Shown: in pieces, positions 1 to 7,767 of the stretch
How the letters are laid out: each line of letters starts with the position of its first letter
Numbering within the stretch: position 1 is the first letter of the stretch
Origin: Anaeromyxobacter terrae
GTDB taxonomy: Bacteria; Myxococcota; Myxococcia; Myxococcales; Anaeromyxobacteraceae
DNA length: 64,000 nt
Assembly (NCBI RefSeq): GCF_022690685.1
Contig: NZ_JALCYY010000021.1
Coordinates: forward strand, 1-64,000
Reading direction: 5' to 3'
Position numbers and translations under genes: made by a program
The notes under the pieces: generated by a model
Seen by the model: only the letters and a program-made list of their open reading frames with translations
Databases searched by the model: none
What the model was told of the DNA's origin: nothing

Positions 1-435
1 GAGCTTTCGGATCCCCGCGCGCGGCGCGGCGCGGGCCTGGATGGAGGCGACGAGGTGCTCGACCTCGGCGCGGGTCCGGTACGCGGCGCGGGCGAGGAGA
101 TCGCCCACGTTCTCGTCGGTGAGAACCTGGCCGAGGAGCCCCACGGTAGACAGGCAGACGCGCCCATCGCGCAACGGCGCCTCGAGGCTCGGGAACCGGC
201 GCAGCACGCGCATGGCCTGGATGCGCCGGCCGGCGGCCCCCTCCCGGAGGTGGAGGACCTTCAGGCAATAGGCCCAGAGCGAGGCATGCCCCGCCTCGAC
301 GAAGGCGCGCCGCCGTTCGAACTCGTCGAGGTGAAGGAGGAAGTCCACCTGGACGTTTCGTTCCTCTCCGGCGAGCTCGCGCAGGCGAACGGCGAGGACG
401 CTCGAGTCGAGGGAAGCGGGGGCGAGCGAAGACAT
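1..435 (-). CDS. HNH endonuclease family protein, N-terminal part (truncated by window edge)
   Basis: An open frame runs from ATG at 435 to the window edge (145 codons, no stop), preceded by a good ribosome site (GGAGGTG). The protein begins MSSLAPASLDSSVLAVRLRE and contains a helical segment with SLWAYCLKVLHLREGAAGRR, followed by LRDGRVCLSTVGLLGQVL. From memory this matches the N-terminal (DUF222-like) part of HNH nucleases that occur in many copies in Anaeromyxobacter and other myxobacteria. The catalytic HNH domain would lie beyond the left edge, so nuclease activity is inferred from the family, not seen. Confidence 0.72.
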   Translation of the reverse strand, partial: MSSLAPASLDSSVLAVRLRELAGEERNVQVDFLLHLDEFERRRAFVEAGHASLWAYCLKVLHLREGAAGRRIQAMRVLRRFPSLEAPLRDGRVCLSTVGLLGQVLTDENVGDLLARAAYRTRAEVEHLVASIQARAAPRAGIRKL

Positions 436-1047
436 GGAGTGCACCTCCAGATGCACCCTTCGTAACACGCGTTTTCGGGAGCTCCGGAGGCGCTCCAGGC
501 TCGCGCCAGCGCGGCCATCTTCGGCCTCCCCTCGGCAACCCCCTGCCGCGGTCGAACGCGCGCGCCAGGCCCAGGTGCGCGCGCGTGAGTGGCTCTGTCG
601 CGCCGCCTCGAACCCAGGAGCGGAACTTCGGCGGGGAGCAGTCAAGGGCGTTCCTTCACGCACCGCAACTGGGACGGATTGTTCACATCGCCATGAATCG
701 CGTACGACGGCCGGCACTACCTCTGGCGATAGTTGTTACGTACAGTGAACACACGCAAGCGCCTGCGCCGCTTCCGGCTCGCCTCCGCGCTTGGGCGCGA
801 GCGCCCGCGGCAAGACGCTCTCGGTGGAGAGACGCTCGCCTGCACCCGCCACGCCCGCTGGGCCGCTCGGAACCGGTGCCCGGACAGCGCGATCCCACCT
901 CGTCGATGCCCGAGTCCGATGTGCGCATCCATACGCCGGTCCATCGGCGTACGGCCCTCCGGCGGTCGGCCCTGAACTGTGATGAATCCTTCTGAGGGCT
1001 GCGCCCCGCCCCTCCGAGCAGAGCTCGTCGTCGCCTCCCCCGGGCGA
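436..1047. other. 612-bp intergenic stretch without a recognisable gene
   Basis: It lies between two minus-strand genes. The open frames crossing it show no family features and a codon pattern unlike the neighbours. The sequence is locally less GC-rich around 670-760 (for example gttgttacgtacag), which may hold promoter elements for the HNH gene, but I could not assign -35/-10 boxes with confidence. No tRNA-like cloverleaf was noticed. Confidence 0.5.
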
Positions 1048-2388
1048 TCACCGCAGGGCCTCGTACACGTCCGCGGGCACCACCGGCGCGAGGCCGCCAC
1101 CGCCGAGGATGTTGACCACCGGTGAGGCGGCGGCGCGGACGACCGAGCCGTCCGCCCGCGAGGGCCCGAGGCCGCAGTAGGTGGACAGGTCGCGGTAGAG
1201 GACGCCGCGCTCGAGGCCGTCGGGCGTCACGCGCGTCGCCGGCCGGCGCGCCGCGAAGATCCGCTCCTGCGCGACGAACCCGCCCCCGCGCGCGTCGCCG
1301 AGCGCCGCCTCGACGGTCCTCGCCCACTCCTCGCGCCCCTCCTCCGCGCCGAGGTGCACGCTCTTGCCGCCGTAGTCCCAGCTCCGCTTCAGCACCCAGC
1401 GCGCCTGCTCCTCGAGGAGGCGCGGCGCGAGCGTCTCCGTGAGCCGCCGCGTCACGGGGAGGCGCGCCGCGGCCGCGCGCTCCGCGGCGTCGAGCCCGGC
1501 GCGCGCGGCGAGCTCCCCGTCCTCCGCGCACTCCGACAGCCGCGCGAAGAGCGCCTTCGCCTCGAGCAGGCCGTTCACCGGGTTCACGAGCACGTGGCGC
1601 GCGGGGGCGAGCAGCGCGCGCGCGAACGGCGCCGCCGGGTCCACGCGGTTCGCCCACACGTGCCGGTAGAGCACGTCCCAGCGCTCGGGCTCGCACTCCG
1701 CGGGGACGAGGTTCGCCGCCGCGTGGCCCATCTGCCCGAGGTGGGCCGCGAGGCGCCGGAGCTCGCCGATCTGCGCGTCCCCGGGGCGTGCGACGATCGC
1801 GATCGAGGGGCGCTCGCGCGTGCCGCCGCGCGCCCGGTAGTACGCGACGAGCACCTCGCGGAGCCGCTCCATGTGGCTGCCGCAGCGGGCGACGAGCGCC
1901 TCCGCCTCGCGCGGCGGCTTCCCGCGCGCGGCCGCGGCGGCGCGGATCCACGCGTGCGCGGCGAGATCCGCGTAGCCGGACATGGCGGGGATGGTCGCGT
2001 TGAGCTCGAGCGCGCGGGGTGGCCCGCCGTCCTCCGGGACGAGGAAGTCGACCCGGGCGTGGAGCACGGGGAGCGGCGCCTCGGCGAAGAGCTTCGCCAT
2101 CGCCTCCGCCTCGAGCCCCTCGAACGGCCCCACGAGCGCGGCGCGGTCGCGCGCGTCGCCCTGGAGGAGGAGGTGGCGCGCGAGCTTCACTGCGCCGGAC
2201 AGGATCGCCTGGGCCTCCCGCGCGGCGGCGGCGAGCGCCTCGCGCGAGAGCACCTCCGGCTCGGCGACGAGCGGGATCGGCACCACGCTCCCGTCGGGCC
2301 TCGCCACCGTGAGCCCGCCCGCCCAGGCGCGCTCCGCCGCCGCGCGCCCGATCGTGGCGAGCGCGTCTCCCTCGAAGATCGGCTCCAT
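1048..2388 (-). CDS. ATP-grasp-fold ligase-like protein of unknown substrate
   Basis: The product is 446 aa, starting MEPIFEGDALATIGRAAAER. The C-terminal half shows an ATP-grasp-like layout: WVLKRSWDYGGKSVHLG (nucleotide-binding Lys and Gly loop), then GGGFVAQERIF (a GFVAQE strand) and near the end SPVVNILGGGGLAPVV. The middle has PRALELNATIPAMSGYADL, resembling the Glu/Asn-containing segments of circularly permuted ATP-grasp ligases such as glutathionylspermidine synthase-like proteins. This is a fold-level assignment only. It is divergent from the cobalamin adenosyltransferase gene, with a 55-bp gap that must hold both promoters. Confidence 0.5.
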   Translation of the reverse strand: MEPIFEGDALATIGRAAAERAWAGGLTVARPDGSVVPIPLVAEPEVLSREALAAAAREAQAILSGAVKLARHLLLQGDARDRAALVGPFEGLEAEAMAKLFAEAPLPVLHARVDFLVPEDGGPPRALELNATIPAMSGYADLAAHAWIRAAAAARGKPPREAEALVARCGSHMERLREVLVAYYRARGGTRERPSIAIVARPGDAQIGELRRLAAHLGQMGHAAANLVPAECEPERWDVLYRHVWANRVDPAAPFARALLAPARHVLVNPVNGLLEAKALFARLSECAEDGELAARAGLDAAERAAAARLPVTRRLTETLAPRLLEEQARWVLKRSWDYGGKSVHLGAEEGREEWARTVEAALGDARGGGFVAQERIFAARRPATRVTPDGLERGVLYRDLSTYCGLGPSRADGSVVRAAASPVVNILGGGGLAPVVPADVYEALR

Positions 2389-2406
2389 CCGCTCCTCGCG
2401 CGGGCG

Positions 2407-2443
2407 TTGCGGCCCGCCTCGTGCCTCTGATAGGCACGCTGGC
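2407..2443 (+). promoter_or_regulatory. Candidate promoter and small inverted repeat upstream of the adenosyltransferase
   Basis: TTGCGG (2407-2412) and TAGGCA (2431-2436) are separated by 18 bp, placing transcription start within a base or two of the GTG at 2444, so the mRNA would be leaderless. A perfect 6-bp inverted repeat, GTGCCT ctgat AGGCAC (2421-2437), overlaps the -10 box and could be a repressor site. Seen in sequence; function is inferred. Confidence 0.35.
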
Positions 2444-3007
2444 GTGAAGATCTACACGAAGAGCGGCGATCGCGGAGAGACCGGCCTGTTCGGGGGGCCG
2501 CGCGTGCGGAAGAGCGACGCGCGGGTCGACGCCTACGGCGAGGTCGACGAGCTCAACGCGGCGGTGGGCGCGGTGCGCGCCATCGTCGAGGACCCCGAGA
2601 TCGACGCCCAGCTCGCGCGCGTGCAGCACGAGCTGTTCTGCGTCGGCGCCGAGCTCGCGACGCCGCACGAGGCGAAGGCGCGCGGCGCGATCCCGCCCAT
2701 CGACGCGGCGTGGACCGCCCGGCTCGAGGCGGCGATCGACGCGTTCGACGCCGCGCTCCCGCCGCTCCGCCAGTTCGTCCTCCCCGGCGGCACGCGCGCG
2801 GCGGCGGCGCTCCACCTCGCGCGCTGCGTCTGCCGCCGCGCGGAGCGGCGGGTGGTGGCGCTCGCGGCCGAGGTCGAGGTGGCGCCCGAGGCGCTCGCGT
2901 ACCTGAACCGGCTCTCCGACTTCCTGTTCGTCGCCGCCCGCCTCGCGAACGCGCGGGCGAGGCGCGACGAGACGATCTGGGATCCGCCGCGCGGGGGCGA
3001 GGGGTGA
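2444..3007 (+). CDS. pduO: Cob(I)yrinic acid a,c-diamide adenosyltransferase, PduO type
   Basis: The product is 187 aa, close to the usual PduO-type length. It starts VKIYTKSGDRGETGLFGG, the family's N-terminal nucleotide-binding signature, followed by VDAYGEVDELNAAVG, and has the C-terminal helix with LNRLSDFLFVAAR. The enzyme transfers the adenosyl group of ATP to cob(I)alamin in the cytoplasm, making adenosylcobalamin. GTG at 2444 is chosen because the conserved KIYTKSGDRG begins one residue later. The stop overlaps the start of the next gene (GTGA), so the two are translationally coupled. Confidence 0.92.
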   Translation: MKIYTKSGDRGETGLFGGPRVRKSDARVDAYGEVDELNAAVGAVRAIVEDPEIDAQLARVQHELFCVGAELATPHEAKARGAIPPIDAAWTARLEAAIDAFDAALPPLRQFVLPGGTRAAAALHLARCVCRRAERRVVALAAEVEVAPEALAYLNRLSDFLFVAARLANARARRDETIWDPPRGGEG

Positions 3008-3699
3008 GGCCCGTCGCGCTCGTCACCGGCGCGGGCGTGCGGCTGGGGAACGCCATCGCGCGCGACCTCTCGCGCCACGGGTACACGGTCGTCGCCCACT
3101 ACCGCTCGCACCCGCCGCGCGGCCTCGGCGGCGCGCTGCAGGCGGACCTCGCCCAGCCGGACGGGCCCGCCGCGCTCGCCGCCGCCTTCGGGCGCACCCA
3201 CCGGCGGCTCGATCTGCTCGTGAACAGCGCCGCCGCGTTCGACGCGCTGCCGCTCGAGGAGACCGACGCCGCCGCGTTCGACTCGCAGATGGACCTCAAC
3301 GCTCGCGCGCCGCTCCTGCTCTCTCGCGCGCTCCTCCCCCTCCTGCGCCGCGCGCGCGGCTCCATCGTGAACGTCGCCGACGTGGGCGGCGGGCTCGTGC
3401 CGTGGCGCGGCTTCGCCGCCTACGCGGCCTCCAAGGCGGCGCTCGTCCGGCTCACCGAGTGCCTGGCGCTGGAGCTCGCCCCCGAGATCCGGGTGAACGC
3501 CGTCGCCCCTGGGACGGTGCTCTGGCCGGAGACCTACCCGGAGAGGCTGCGCCGCACGCTCACCGCGCGCATCCCGCTGGGGCGGGCGGGCACCCCCGCC
3601 GACGTCGCGGCGGCCGTGCGCTTCCTCGCCGGGGCGCCCTTCGTGACGGGCGCGGTGCTCCCCGTGGACGGCGGACGCCACCTCTCGGGGCGAGCCTGA
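3004..3699 (+). CDS. SDR oxidoreductase resembling pteridine reductase (PTR1/FolM-like)
   Basis: The product is 231 aa with a Rossmann fold. The N-terminal motif is TGAGVRLG (residues 8-15), the TGxxxRxG variant known from pteridine reductases rather than the standard TGxxxGxG. The usual catalytic Ser is replaced by Asp126 (SIVNVADVGG), with Tyr140 and Lys144 in YAASK; the same Asp-Tyr-Lys arrangement is known in PTR1 and FolM. It likely reduces dihydropterin or dihydrofolate with NADPH. The GTG start overlaps the stop of the adenosyltransferase gene. Substrate is inferred; a generic SDR of another pathway remains possible. Confidence 0.75.
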   Translation: MRPVALVTGAGVRLGNAIARDLSRHGYTVVAHYRSHPPRGLGGALQADLAQPDGPAALAAAFGRTHRRLDLLVNSAAAFDALPLEETDAAAFDSQMDLNARAPLLLSRALLPLLRRARGSIVNVADVGGGLVPWRGFAAYAASKAALVRLTECLALELAPEIRVNAVAPGTVLWPETYPERLRRTLTARIPLGRAGTPADVAAAVRFLAGAPFVTGAVLPVDGGRHLSGRA

Positions 3700-3732
3700 A
3701 TCGCGGCGCGCTGTCGGCCGTCCCACCTCGCG

Positions 3733-3801
3733 TTGAAGCGTCCGACCCCCGCTGTTAGACTCCCTTGCGTCACATCAAAGCGGGCGGGCAATCAGCCCGC
3801 C
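3733..3801 (+). promoter_or_regulatory. Promoter and 5' UTR hairpin of erpA
   Basis: TTGAAG (3733-3738), a 17-bp spacer and TAGACT (3756-3761) form a good housekeeping-type promoter. Downstream, GGCGGGC (3783-3789) and GCCCGCC (3795-3801) form a perfect 7-bp hairpin with a 5-nt loop, ending 17 nt before the ATG at 3819. The hairpin could influence access to the ribosome site or be a binding site for an iron-sulfur regulator; no known motif was recognised. Confidence 0.5.
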
Positions 3802-3818
3802 ACGGAGACTTTCGACAC

Positions 3819-4205
3819 ATGGATGCCATCACCCAGACTCCCGTCACCCCTGCCGCTCCCGCCGACGTAGGGACGGAGAATCCCGTCAGCCTCACCGCCA
3901 AGGCGATCGAGATGGTGAAGGACGCGATGGAGCGCGAAGGCCTCCACGCGTACGGCATCCGCGTCGGCGTCATGGGTGGCGGCTGCGCCGGCTTCCAGTA
4001 CTCGATGGACTTCGAGAAGGATCCGCGCGAGGGCGACGTCGCGTTCGAGCAGGACGGCGTGAAGCTCTACGTCGATCCGATGAGCTCGATGTACCTCCAG
4101 GGCGTCACGATCGACTACGTGGTCGGCCTGCAGGGCGCCGGCTTCAAGTTCGTCAACCCGAACGCGCGTACGACCTGCGGCTGCGGGTCGTCGTTCTCGT
4201 ACTAG
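3819..4205 (+). CDS. erpA: Iron-sulfur cluster insertion protein (ErpA/IscA A-type carrier)
   Basis: The product is 128 aa. The A-type carrier core starts at about residue 23 (VSLTAKAIEMVKDAM). It contains GGGCAGFQYS with Cys56 and ends with TTCGCGSSF, with Cys120 and Cys122, the three conserved ligands for a Fe-S cluster. It receives clusters from the assembly machinery and hands them to apoproteins; this host makes NarGH and a siroheme sulfite reductase, which need them. The first 20 residues are a Pro/Thr-rich extension not normal for the family. It is monocistronic, with its own promoter. Confidence 0.93.
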   Translation: MDAITQTPVTPAAPADVGTENPVSLTAKAIEMVKDAMEREGLHAYGIRVGVMGGGCAGFQYSMDFEKDPREGDVAFEQDGVKLYVDPMSSMYLQGVTIDYVVGLQGAGFKFVNPNARTTCGCGSSFSY

Positions 4206-4270
4206 GCGCGCGCCCGCGAGCGGCGGGCCCGTGATCGTCGCCGAGGGCCGGGGGATCCACTTCCCACCGG

Positions 4271-4287
4271 CCCTCGTGCTTCGAGGG
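4271..4287. terminator. Hairpin downstream of erpA
   Basis: CCCTCG tgctt CGAGGG is a perfect 6-bp stem, extendable with a bulge to flanking GGCC. It lies 65 bp after the erpA stop and 35 bp before the hydrolase start. There is no T-tract, as usual in such GC-rich DNA, so its role as a terminator is tentative. Confidence 0.35.
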
Positions 4288-4321
4288 GCCCGGCGAGGCG
4301 CGGCGGCGGGGGGTCGCAGCG

Positions 4322-4975
4322 ATGCTCGTCGTCCGGAACGCCGTCGTCGGCCCCTTCGCCGCGAACGCCTACGTCGCCGCGTGCGACCGCACGGGCGAGG
4401 CGCTCCTCGTCGACCCGGGCGGCGAGGTCCCGCGCGTCCTCGGCCTCGTCGAGCCGGGCTGGCGCGTGACGCGGATCGTCTGCACCCACGGCCACATCGA
4501 TCATGTCGCCGGGGCCGCCGAGGCGAAGGAGGCGACCGGCGCGCCGCTCTCGCTCCACGCCGCCGACGCGGGCTGGCTCGAGGCGCTCCCGCGCCAGGCG
4601 GAGATGTTCGGGTTCGACCCGGTCGTCGCGCCGGCCGTGGATCACCACCCCGCCGACGGCGAGTCCTTCCGCGTCGGCGCGTCCGAGGGGCGCGTCATCC
4701 ACACGCCCGGTCACAGCCCCGGCTCGATCTGCCTCTTCTTCCCCGAGGAGCGGCTGCTCTTCAGCGGGGACACGCTGTTCGCGGGCTCGGTCGGGCGGAC
4801 GGATCTCCCGGGCGGCGACTTCGACGCCCTGCACGCGTCCATCCAGGGGAAGCTCTTCCCGCTCGGCGACGAGGTGCGCTTCCACCCCGGCCACGGGCCG
4901 GCGGGCCTCCTCGGCGAGGAGCGGCGCTCGAACCCGTTCGTGGGGGAGAAGCCCCGGCGCGGCCGGTTCCTGTGA
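4322..4975 (+). CDS. Metallo-beta-lactamase fold hydrolase, glyoxalase II-like
   Basis: The product is 217 aa, starting MLVVRNAVVGPFAANAYVAA. It has the binuclear metal motif THGHIDHVAG, a later histidine in HTPGHSPGS, the bridging Asp in FSGDTLFAGSVGRTDLPGG, and the last histidine in FHPGHGPAG. The GRTDLPGGD segment is typical of the short glyoxalase II-like group (YcbL type). Likely activity is hydrolysis of a thioester such as S-lactoylglutathione in the cytoplasm; the true substrate is unknown. It is convergent with fabI. Confidence 0.85.
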   Translation: MLVVRNAVVGPFAANAYVAACDRTGEALLVDPGGEVPRVLGLVEPGWRVTRIVCTHGHIDHVAGAAEAKEATGAPLSLHAADAGWLEALPRQAEMFGFDPVVAPAVDHHPADGESFRVGASEGRVIHTPGHSPGSICLFFPEERLLFSGDTLFAGSVGRTDLPGGDFDALHASIQGKLFPLGDEVRFHPGHGPAGLLGEERRSNPFVGEKPRRGRFL

Positions 4976-4983
4976 GCGGCGGC

Positions 4984-5058
4984 CGGGCTCGATCCGCTCG
5001 TCCCGAGCGGCGGCCCGAGCCCGAGGTCAGCTGTCCCTGGCCCGTCGATAGGACGGGC
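4984..5058. terminator. Nested hairpins between convergent hydrolase and fabI genes
   Basis: Outer arms CGGGCTCG (4984-4991) and CGAGCCCG (5016-5023) enclose inner arms CCGCTCG (4994-5000) and CGAGCGG (5004-5010), all perfectly complementary. A second hairpin, GCCCGTC (5040-5046) with GACGGGC (5052-5058), sits just past the fabI stop on the minus strand. The location between two convergent genes suggests bidirectional termination. There are no T-tracts. Confidence 0.5.
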
Positions 5059-5065
5059 GGGCGAC

Positions 5066-5923
5066 TCACTCCATCGACACGACGCCCAGGATGTTCTGCC
5101 CCGCGTCGACGTGCAGCACCTCGCCCGTCACGTTCCGCGCGAGGTCCGAGCAGAGGTAGAGGGCCGCGCTCGCGCAGTCCTCCTGGTCGACGTTCCGGCG
5201 GAGCGGGGTCTTCGCCGCGTTCTCGCCGAGCATGGTGCGCATGCCCTTGATGCCCGCGGCGGCGAGCGTCTTGATCGGCCCGGCGCTGATCGCGTTCACC
5301 CGGATCCCGTCCTGGCCGAGGTCCTCGGCGAGGTAGCGCATCGACGACTCGAGCGCGGCCTTCGCGACGCCCATCACGTTGTAGTTCCGGACGACCTTCT
5401 CGGCGCCGTAGTAGGTGAGCGTCACGATGCTCGAGCCGGCGGGCATCATCGGCTTGAACGCGCGGGCGAGGGCGATGAGCGAGTAGGCCGAGACGTCCAT
5501 CGTGATGCGCCAGGCGTCGCGCGTCGTCACCTCGGTGAAGCGGCCGTCGAGCGCGCTGCGCGGCGCGAAGCCGATCGAGTGGACGAGCACGTCGACGCGA
5601 TCCCAGACCTTGCCGAGCTCGGCGACCGTGCGGTCGATGTCCTCGTCCTTCGAGACGTCGCAGTCGAGGATGGCCTTCGCGCCGATACCCTCGGCGATCG
5701 GTCGGACGCGCTTCTCCATCGACTCGCCCGGGTACGTGAAGGCGAGCTCGGCGCCCTCGCGCTGGAACGCCTCGGCGATCGCCCACGCGATGGAGCGATC
5801 GTTCGCGACGCCCGTGACGAGCGCGCGCTTGCCGCGCAGGAGGCCGCCGAGGGAGCGCCGGACGTCGTCCGTCTCCATGCGCGCGCGGGTGACTTCCACG
5901 TTCTTGGGATCGATGGGGCTCAT
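5066..5923 (-). CDS. fabI: Enoyl-[acyl-carrier-protein] reductase (NADH)
   Basis: The product is 285 aa and catalyses the last step of the fatty acid elongation cycle. It has the FabI-type cofactor motif TGVANDRSIAWAIA (37-50), VLVHSIGFAP, and the catalytic set Tyr171/172 and Tyr181-x6-Lys188 in YYGAEK...YNVMGVAK. It has about 25 extra N-terminal residues compared with the E. coli protein; the Met at residue 16 is an alternative start. It lies 6 bp downstream of the TPR gene, so the two are probably co-transcribed. Confidence 0.94.
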   Translation of the reverse strand: MSPIDPKNVEVTRARMETDDVRRSLGGLLRGKRALVTGVANDRSIAWAIAEAFQREGAELAFTYPGESMEKRVRPIAEGIGAKAILDCDVSKDEDIDRTVAELGKVWDRVDVLVHSIGFAPRSALDGRFTEVTTRDAWRITMDVSAYSLIALARAFKPMMPAGSSIVTLTYYGAEKVVRNYNVMGVAKAALESSMRYLAEDLGQDGIRVNAISAGPIKTLAAAGIKGMRTMLGENAAKTPLRRNVDQEDCASAALYLCSDLARNVTGEVLHVDAGQNILGVVSME

Positions 5924-5929
5924 CTTCTG

Positions 5930-6259
5930 TCAGGCTCCTCGCGCGCGCACTGCGTCGAGCGCCTGCGAGAGCTCGCTCCGTGCGTGCATGTCGTTCGTGC
6001 GGGTCGCGGCCGCGATCCCGTCCTCGTAGGCCCGCGCCGCCTCGCCCTCGCGACCGGCGGTCTCCAGCGACTGGCCGAGCATGAGGTAGGTGGGGACGTA
6101 ATCGGGCTTGCGCCGCGCCGTCTCGCGGAACTCCGCGATGGCCTCGTCTCCGCGGCCGGCGGTGCGGAGCGCCATCGCGAGCGAGTAGCGCGCGAAGGCG
6201 TCGTCCGGGCTCTTCGCCACGAACGCCCGGAAGGCCTCGATGCGCTGTTCCGGCGTCAT
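5930..6259 (-). CDS. Small tetratricopeptide repeat protein
   Basis: The product is 109 aa (MTPEQRIEAFRAFVAKSPDD). It contains about two TPR units: DAFARYSLAMALRTAGRGDE followed by PDYVPTYLMLGQSLETAGRE. There is no signal peptide, so it is cytoplasmic. It probably mediates protein contacts; the partner is unknown. The gene is immediately upstream of fabI (6-bp gap). An in-frame upstream extension exists, but the ATG at 6259 begins the conserved helix. Confidence 0.75.
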   Translation of the reverse strand: MTPEQRIEAFRAFVAKSPDDAFARYSLAMALRTAGRGDEAIAEFRETARRKPDYVPTYLMLGQSLETAGREGEAARAYEDGIAAATRTNDMHARSELSQALDAVRARGA

Positions 6260-6359
6260 AGGGGGGTAGGGTTGTACCCGAATCGACCGCTCGACTCCAG
6301 TAGCGGGGGAAGGCCGGCCGCCCCGCGGGAGCGGCCCCCGCAGGTTATGCTCGACCGCG

Positions 6360-6971
6360 GTGACGGCGGCACGCATCTCGGACTGTACGGGCGCGCTCAT
6401 CGCGGGCGGGCGAGCGACGCGCCTGGGCGGCCGGCCCAAGGGGCTCCTGCGCGTGGGCGGCGAGCCCATCGCCGCGCGCTCGCTCAGGCTGTTCCGCGCG
6501 CTCTTCGACGGCGGCGCGCTCGTCGTCGCGAACGACCCCGCGCCCTACGCGGCGCTCGGCGCGCCCATCGTGCCCGATCTCGTCCCGGGGAAGGGCGCGC
6601 CCGGCGGCGTGCACGCCGCGCTCTCGGCGTCGCGCACGACCTGGGTGTTCACCGCGGGCTGCGACATGCCCTTCGTCTCCGAGGCCGGCGTCGCGCTCCT
6701 CGCGGCGCGACGCGCCGGGGTCGACGCGGTGGTGGTGCGCTGGCAGGGGCGCCTCGAGCCCTTGCACGCGCTCTGGTCGCGCGCGTGCCTGCCGCTCCTC
6801 TCGCGCCTCCTCGCGGAGGGCGATCCGTCGCTCCAGACGATCGCCCGCAGCGTCGAGGCGGCGATCGTGGAGGAGGCGGAGTGGCGCGCGATCGATCCCG
6901 AAGGCCGCGCCTTCGCGAACGCGAACACGCCCGAGGATCTCGCACGGCTCGGGCTCGTCGAGCCCGCGTGA
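6360..6971 (+). CDS. mobA: Molybdenum cofactor guanylyltransferase
   Basis: The product is 203 aa. It has the nucleotide-binding signature AGGRATRLGGRPKGLL near residue 15, the GTP-binding region PDLVPGKGAPGGVHAAL, and the metal-binding GCDMPF motif. MobA attaches GMP to molybdopterin to make the bis-MGD cofactor that NarG requires, and the nar operon starts 278 bp downstream on the same strand. A TATGCT box (6346-6351) ends 8 bp before the GTG start, so the transcript may be leaderless. Confidence 0.88.
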   Translation: MTAARISDCTGALIAGGRATRLGGRPKGLLRVGGEPIAARSLRLFRALFDGGALVVANDPAPYAALGAPIVPDLVPGKGAPGGVHAALSASRTTWVFTAGCDMPFVSEAGVALLAARRAGVDAVVVRWQGRLEPLHALWSRACLPLLSRLLAEGDPSLQTIARSVEAAIVEEAEWRAIDPEGRAFANANTPEDLARLGLVEPA

Positions 6972-7136
6972 CGGCCCCGCGGCGCGCCCGCCGCGACCGC
7001 CACGACCGCTCTCGCCGCTCCGTCAACGCGGTCCCCATTCCCAGCGACTCGCGGAGCAAGCGCGCGCAAAGCATGCGGATGCCCGGATCCGACCTACCGC
7101 TCCATCGGTGGCCGCGGCCGTGTGCGGCGCGTCTTC

Positions 7137-7150
7137 TTGACGCACGTCAA
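7137..7150. promoter_or_regulatory. FNR/NnrR-type operator upstream of the nar operon
   Basis: TTGAC-GCAC-GTCAA is a perfect 5+5 dyad with a 4-bp spacer, matching the CRP/FNR superfamily site (FNR TTGAT-N4-ATCAA; Dnr/NnrR variants TTGAC-N4-GTCAA). It lies 98 bp before the first nar gene, suitable for activation under low oxygen or by nitric oxide. The regulator gene is not in the window. Confidence 0.6.
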
Positions 7151-7248
7151 TTTAGGCCCCGAATGGCCACCGATGGGGTCTCTTCCAGCGTCGGCAATTC
7201 CTGCGCTAACCAGGAATCGCATCATCGACACGCACCGAGGAGCACGCG

Positions 7249-7767
7249 ATGCGCCACATCGATCGCCTGTGCGGCGCGCTCATCGTCGCCGCCGCGCTCA
7301 CCCCCACCCTGTCCAGCGCCGCCGTGGACCCGCGCGAGGGTGAGGCGCTGTACGTCGGCACGACCCCGCTCAAGAACGGCGGCGCGCCGTGCCTCGCCTG
7401 CCACGGGCTCGCGGGCCACGGGCTCGCCTTCAGCGCGAGCTTCGGGCCGGACCTCTCCGCCGCGGGGGAGACCTACGACGCGGAGACGCTCGCGACCGCG
7501 CTCGAGGACGTGCCCTTCCCGAGCATGGAGCCCATCTACCGCGGCCACGCGCTCACCCAGGGCGAGCGCGCGGACCTCGCGGCGTTCCTGCTCGAGGCGC
7601 GCGCGGCGCCGCCGCCCGCGGGTGGCGCGCTCGGGCGCCTGCTCCTCGAGGCGGGCCTCGTCGCCGCCGCGATCCTCGCGCTCCTCGCCGTCCTGTTCCG
7701 CCGCCGCATGCCGCCCGTCACCGCCGCGCTCGCGGCAGCCCGCCGTGCCGAGGGAGGATCCCGATGA
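7249..7767 (+). CDS. Membrane-anchored monoheme cytochrome c of the nar operon
   Basis: The product is 172 aa. It has an N-terminal signal (about 1-25), one heme c site CLACH near residue 48 with surrounding class I features (GEALYVG, a Met-containing SMEPIYRG), and a C-terminal membrane helix at about 128-148 ending in arginines. It is therefore periplasmic with a C-terminal anchor. Similar cytochromes (NarC) are encoded with nitrate reductases in other bacteria and may link periplasmic electron carriers to NarI. Its stop overlaps the narG start (ATGA). Confidence 0.85.
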   Translation: MRHIDRLCGALIVAAALTPTLSSAAVDPREGEALYVGTTPLKNGGAPCLACHGLAGHGLAFSASFGPDLSAAGETYDAETLATALEDVPFPSMEPIYRGHALTQGERADLAAFLLEARAAPPPAGGALGRLLLEAGLVAAAILALLAVLFRRRMPPVTAALAAARRAEGGSR

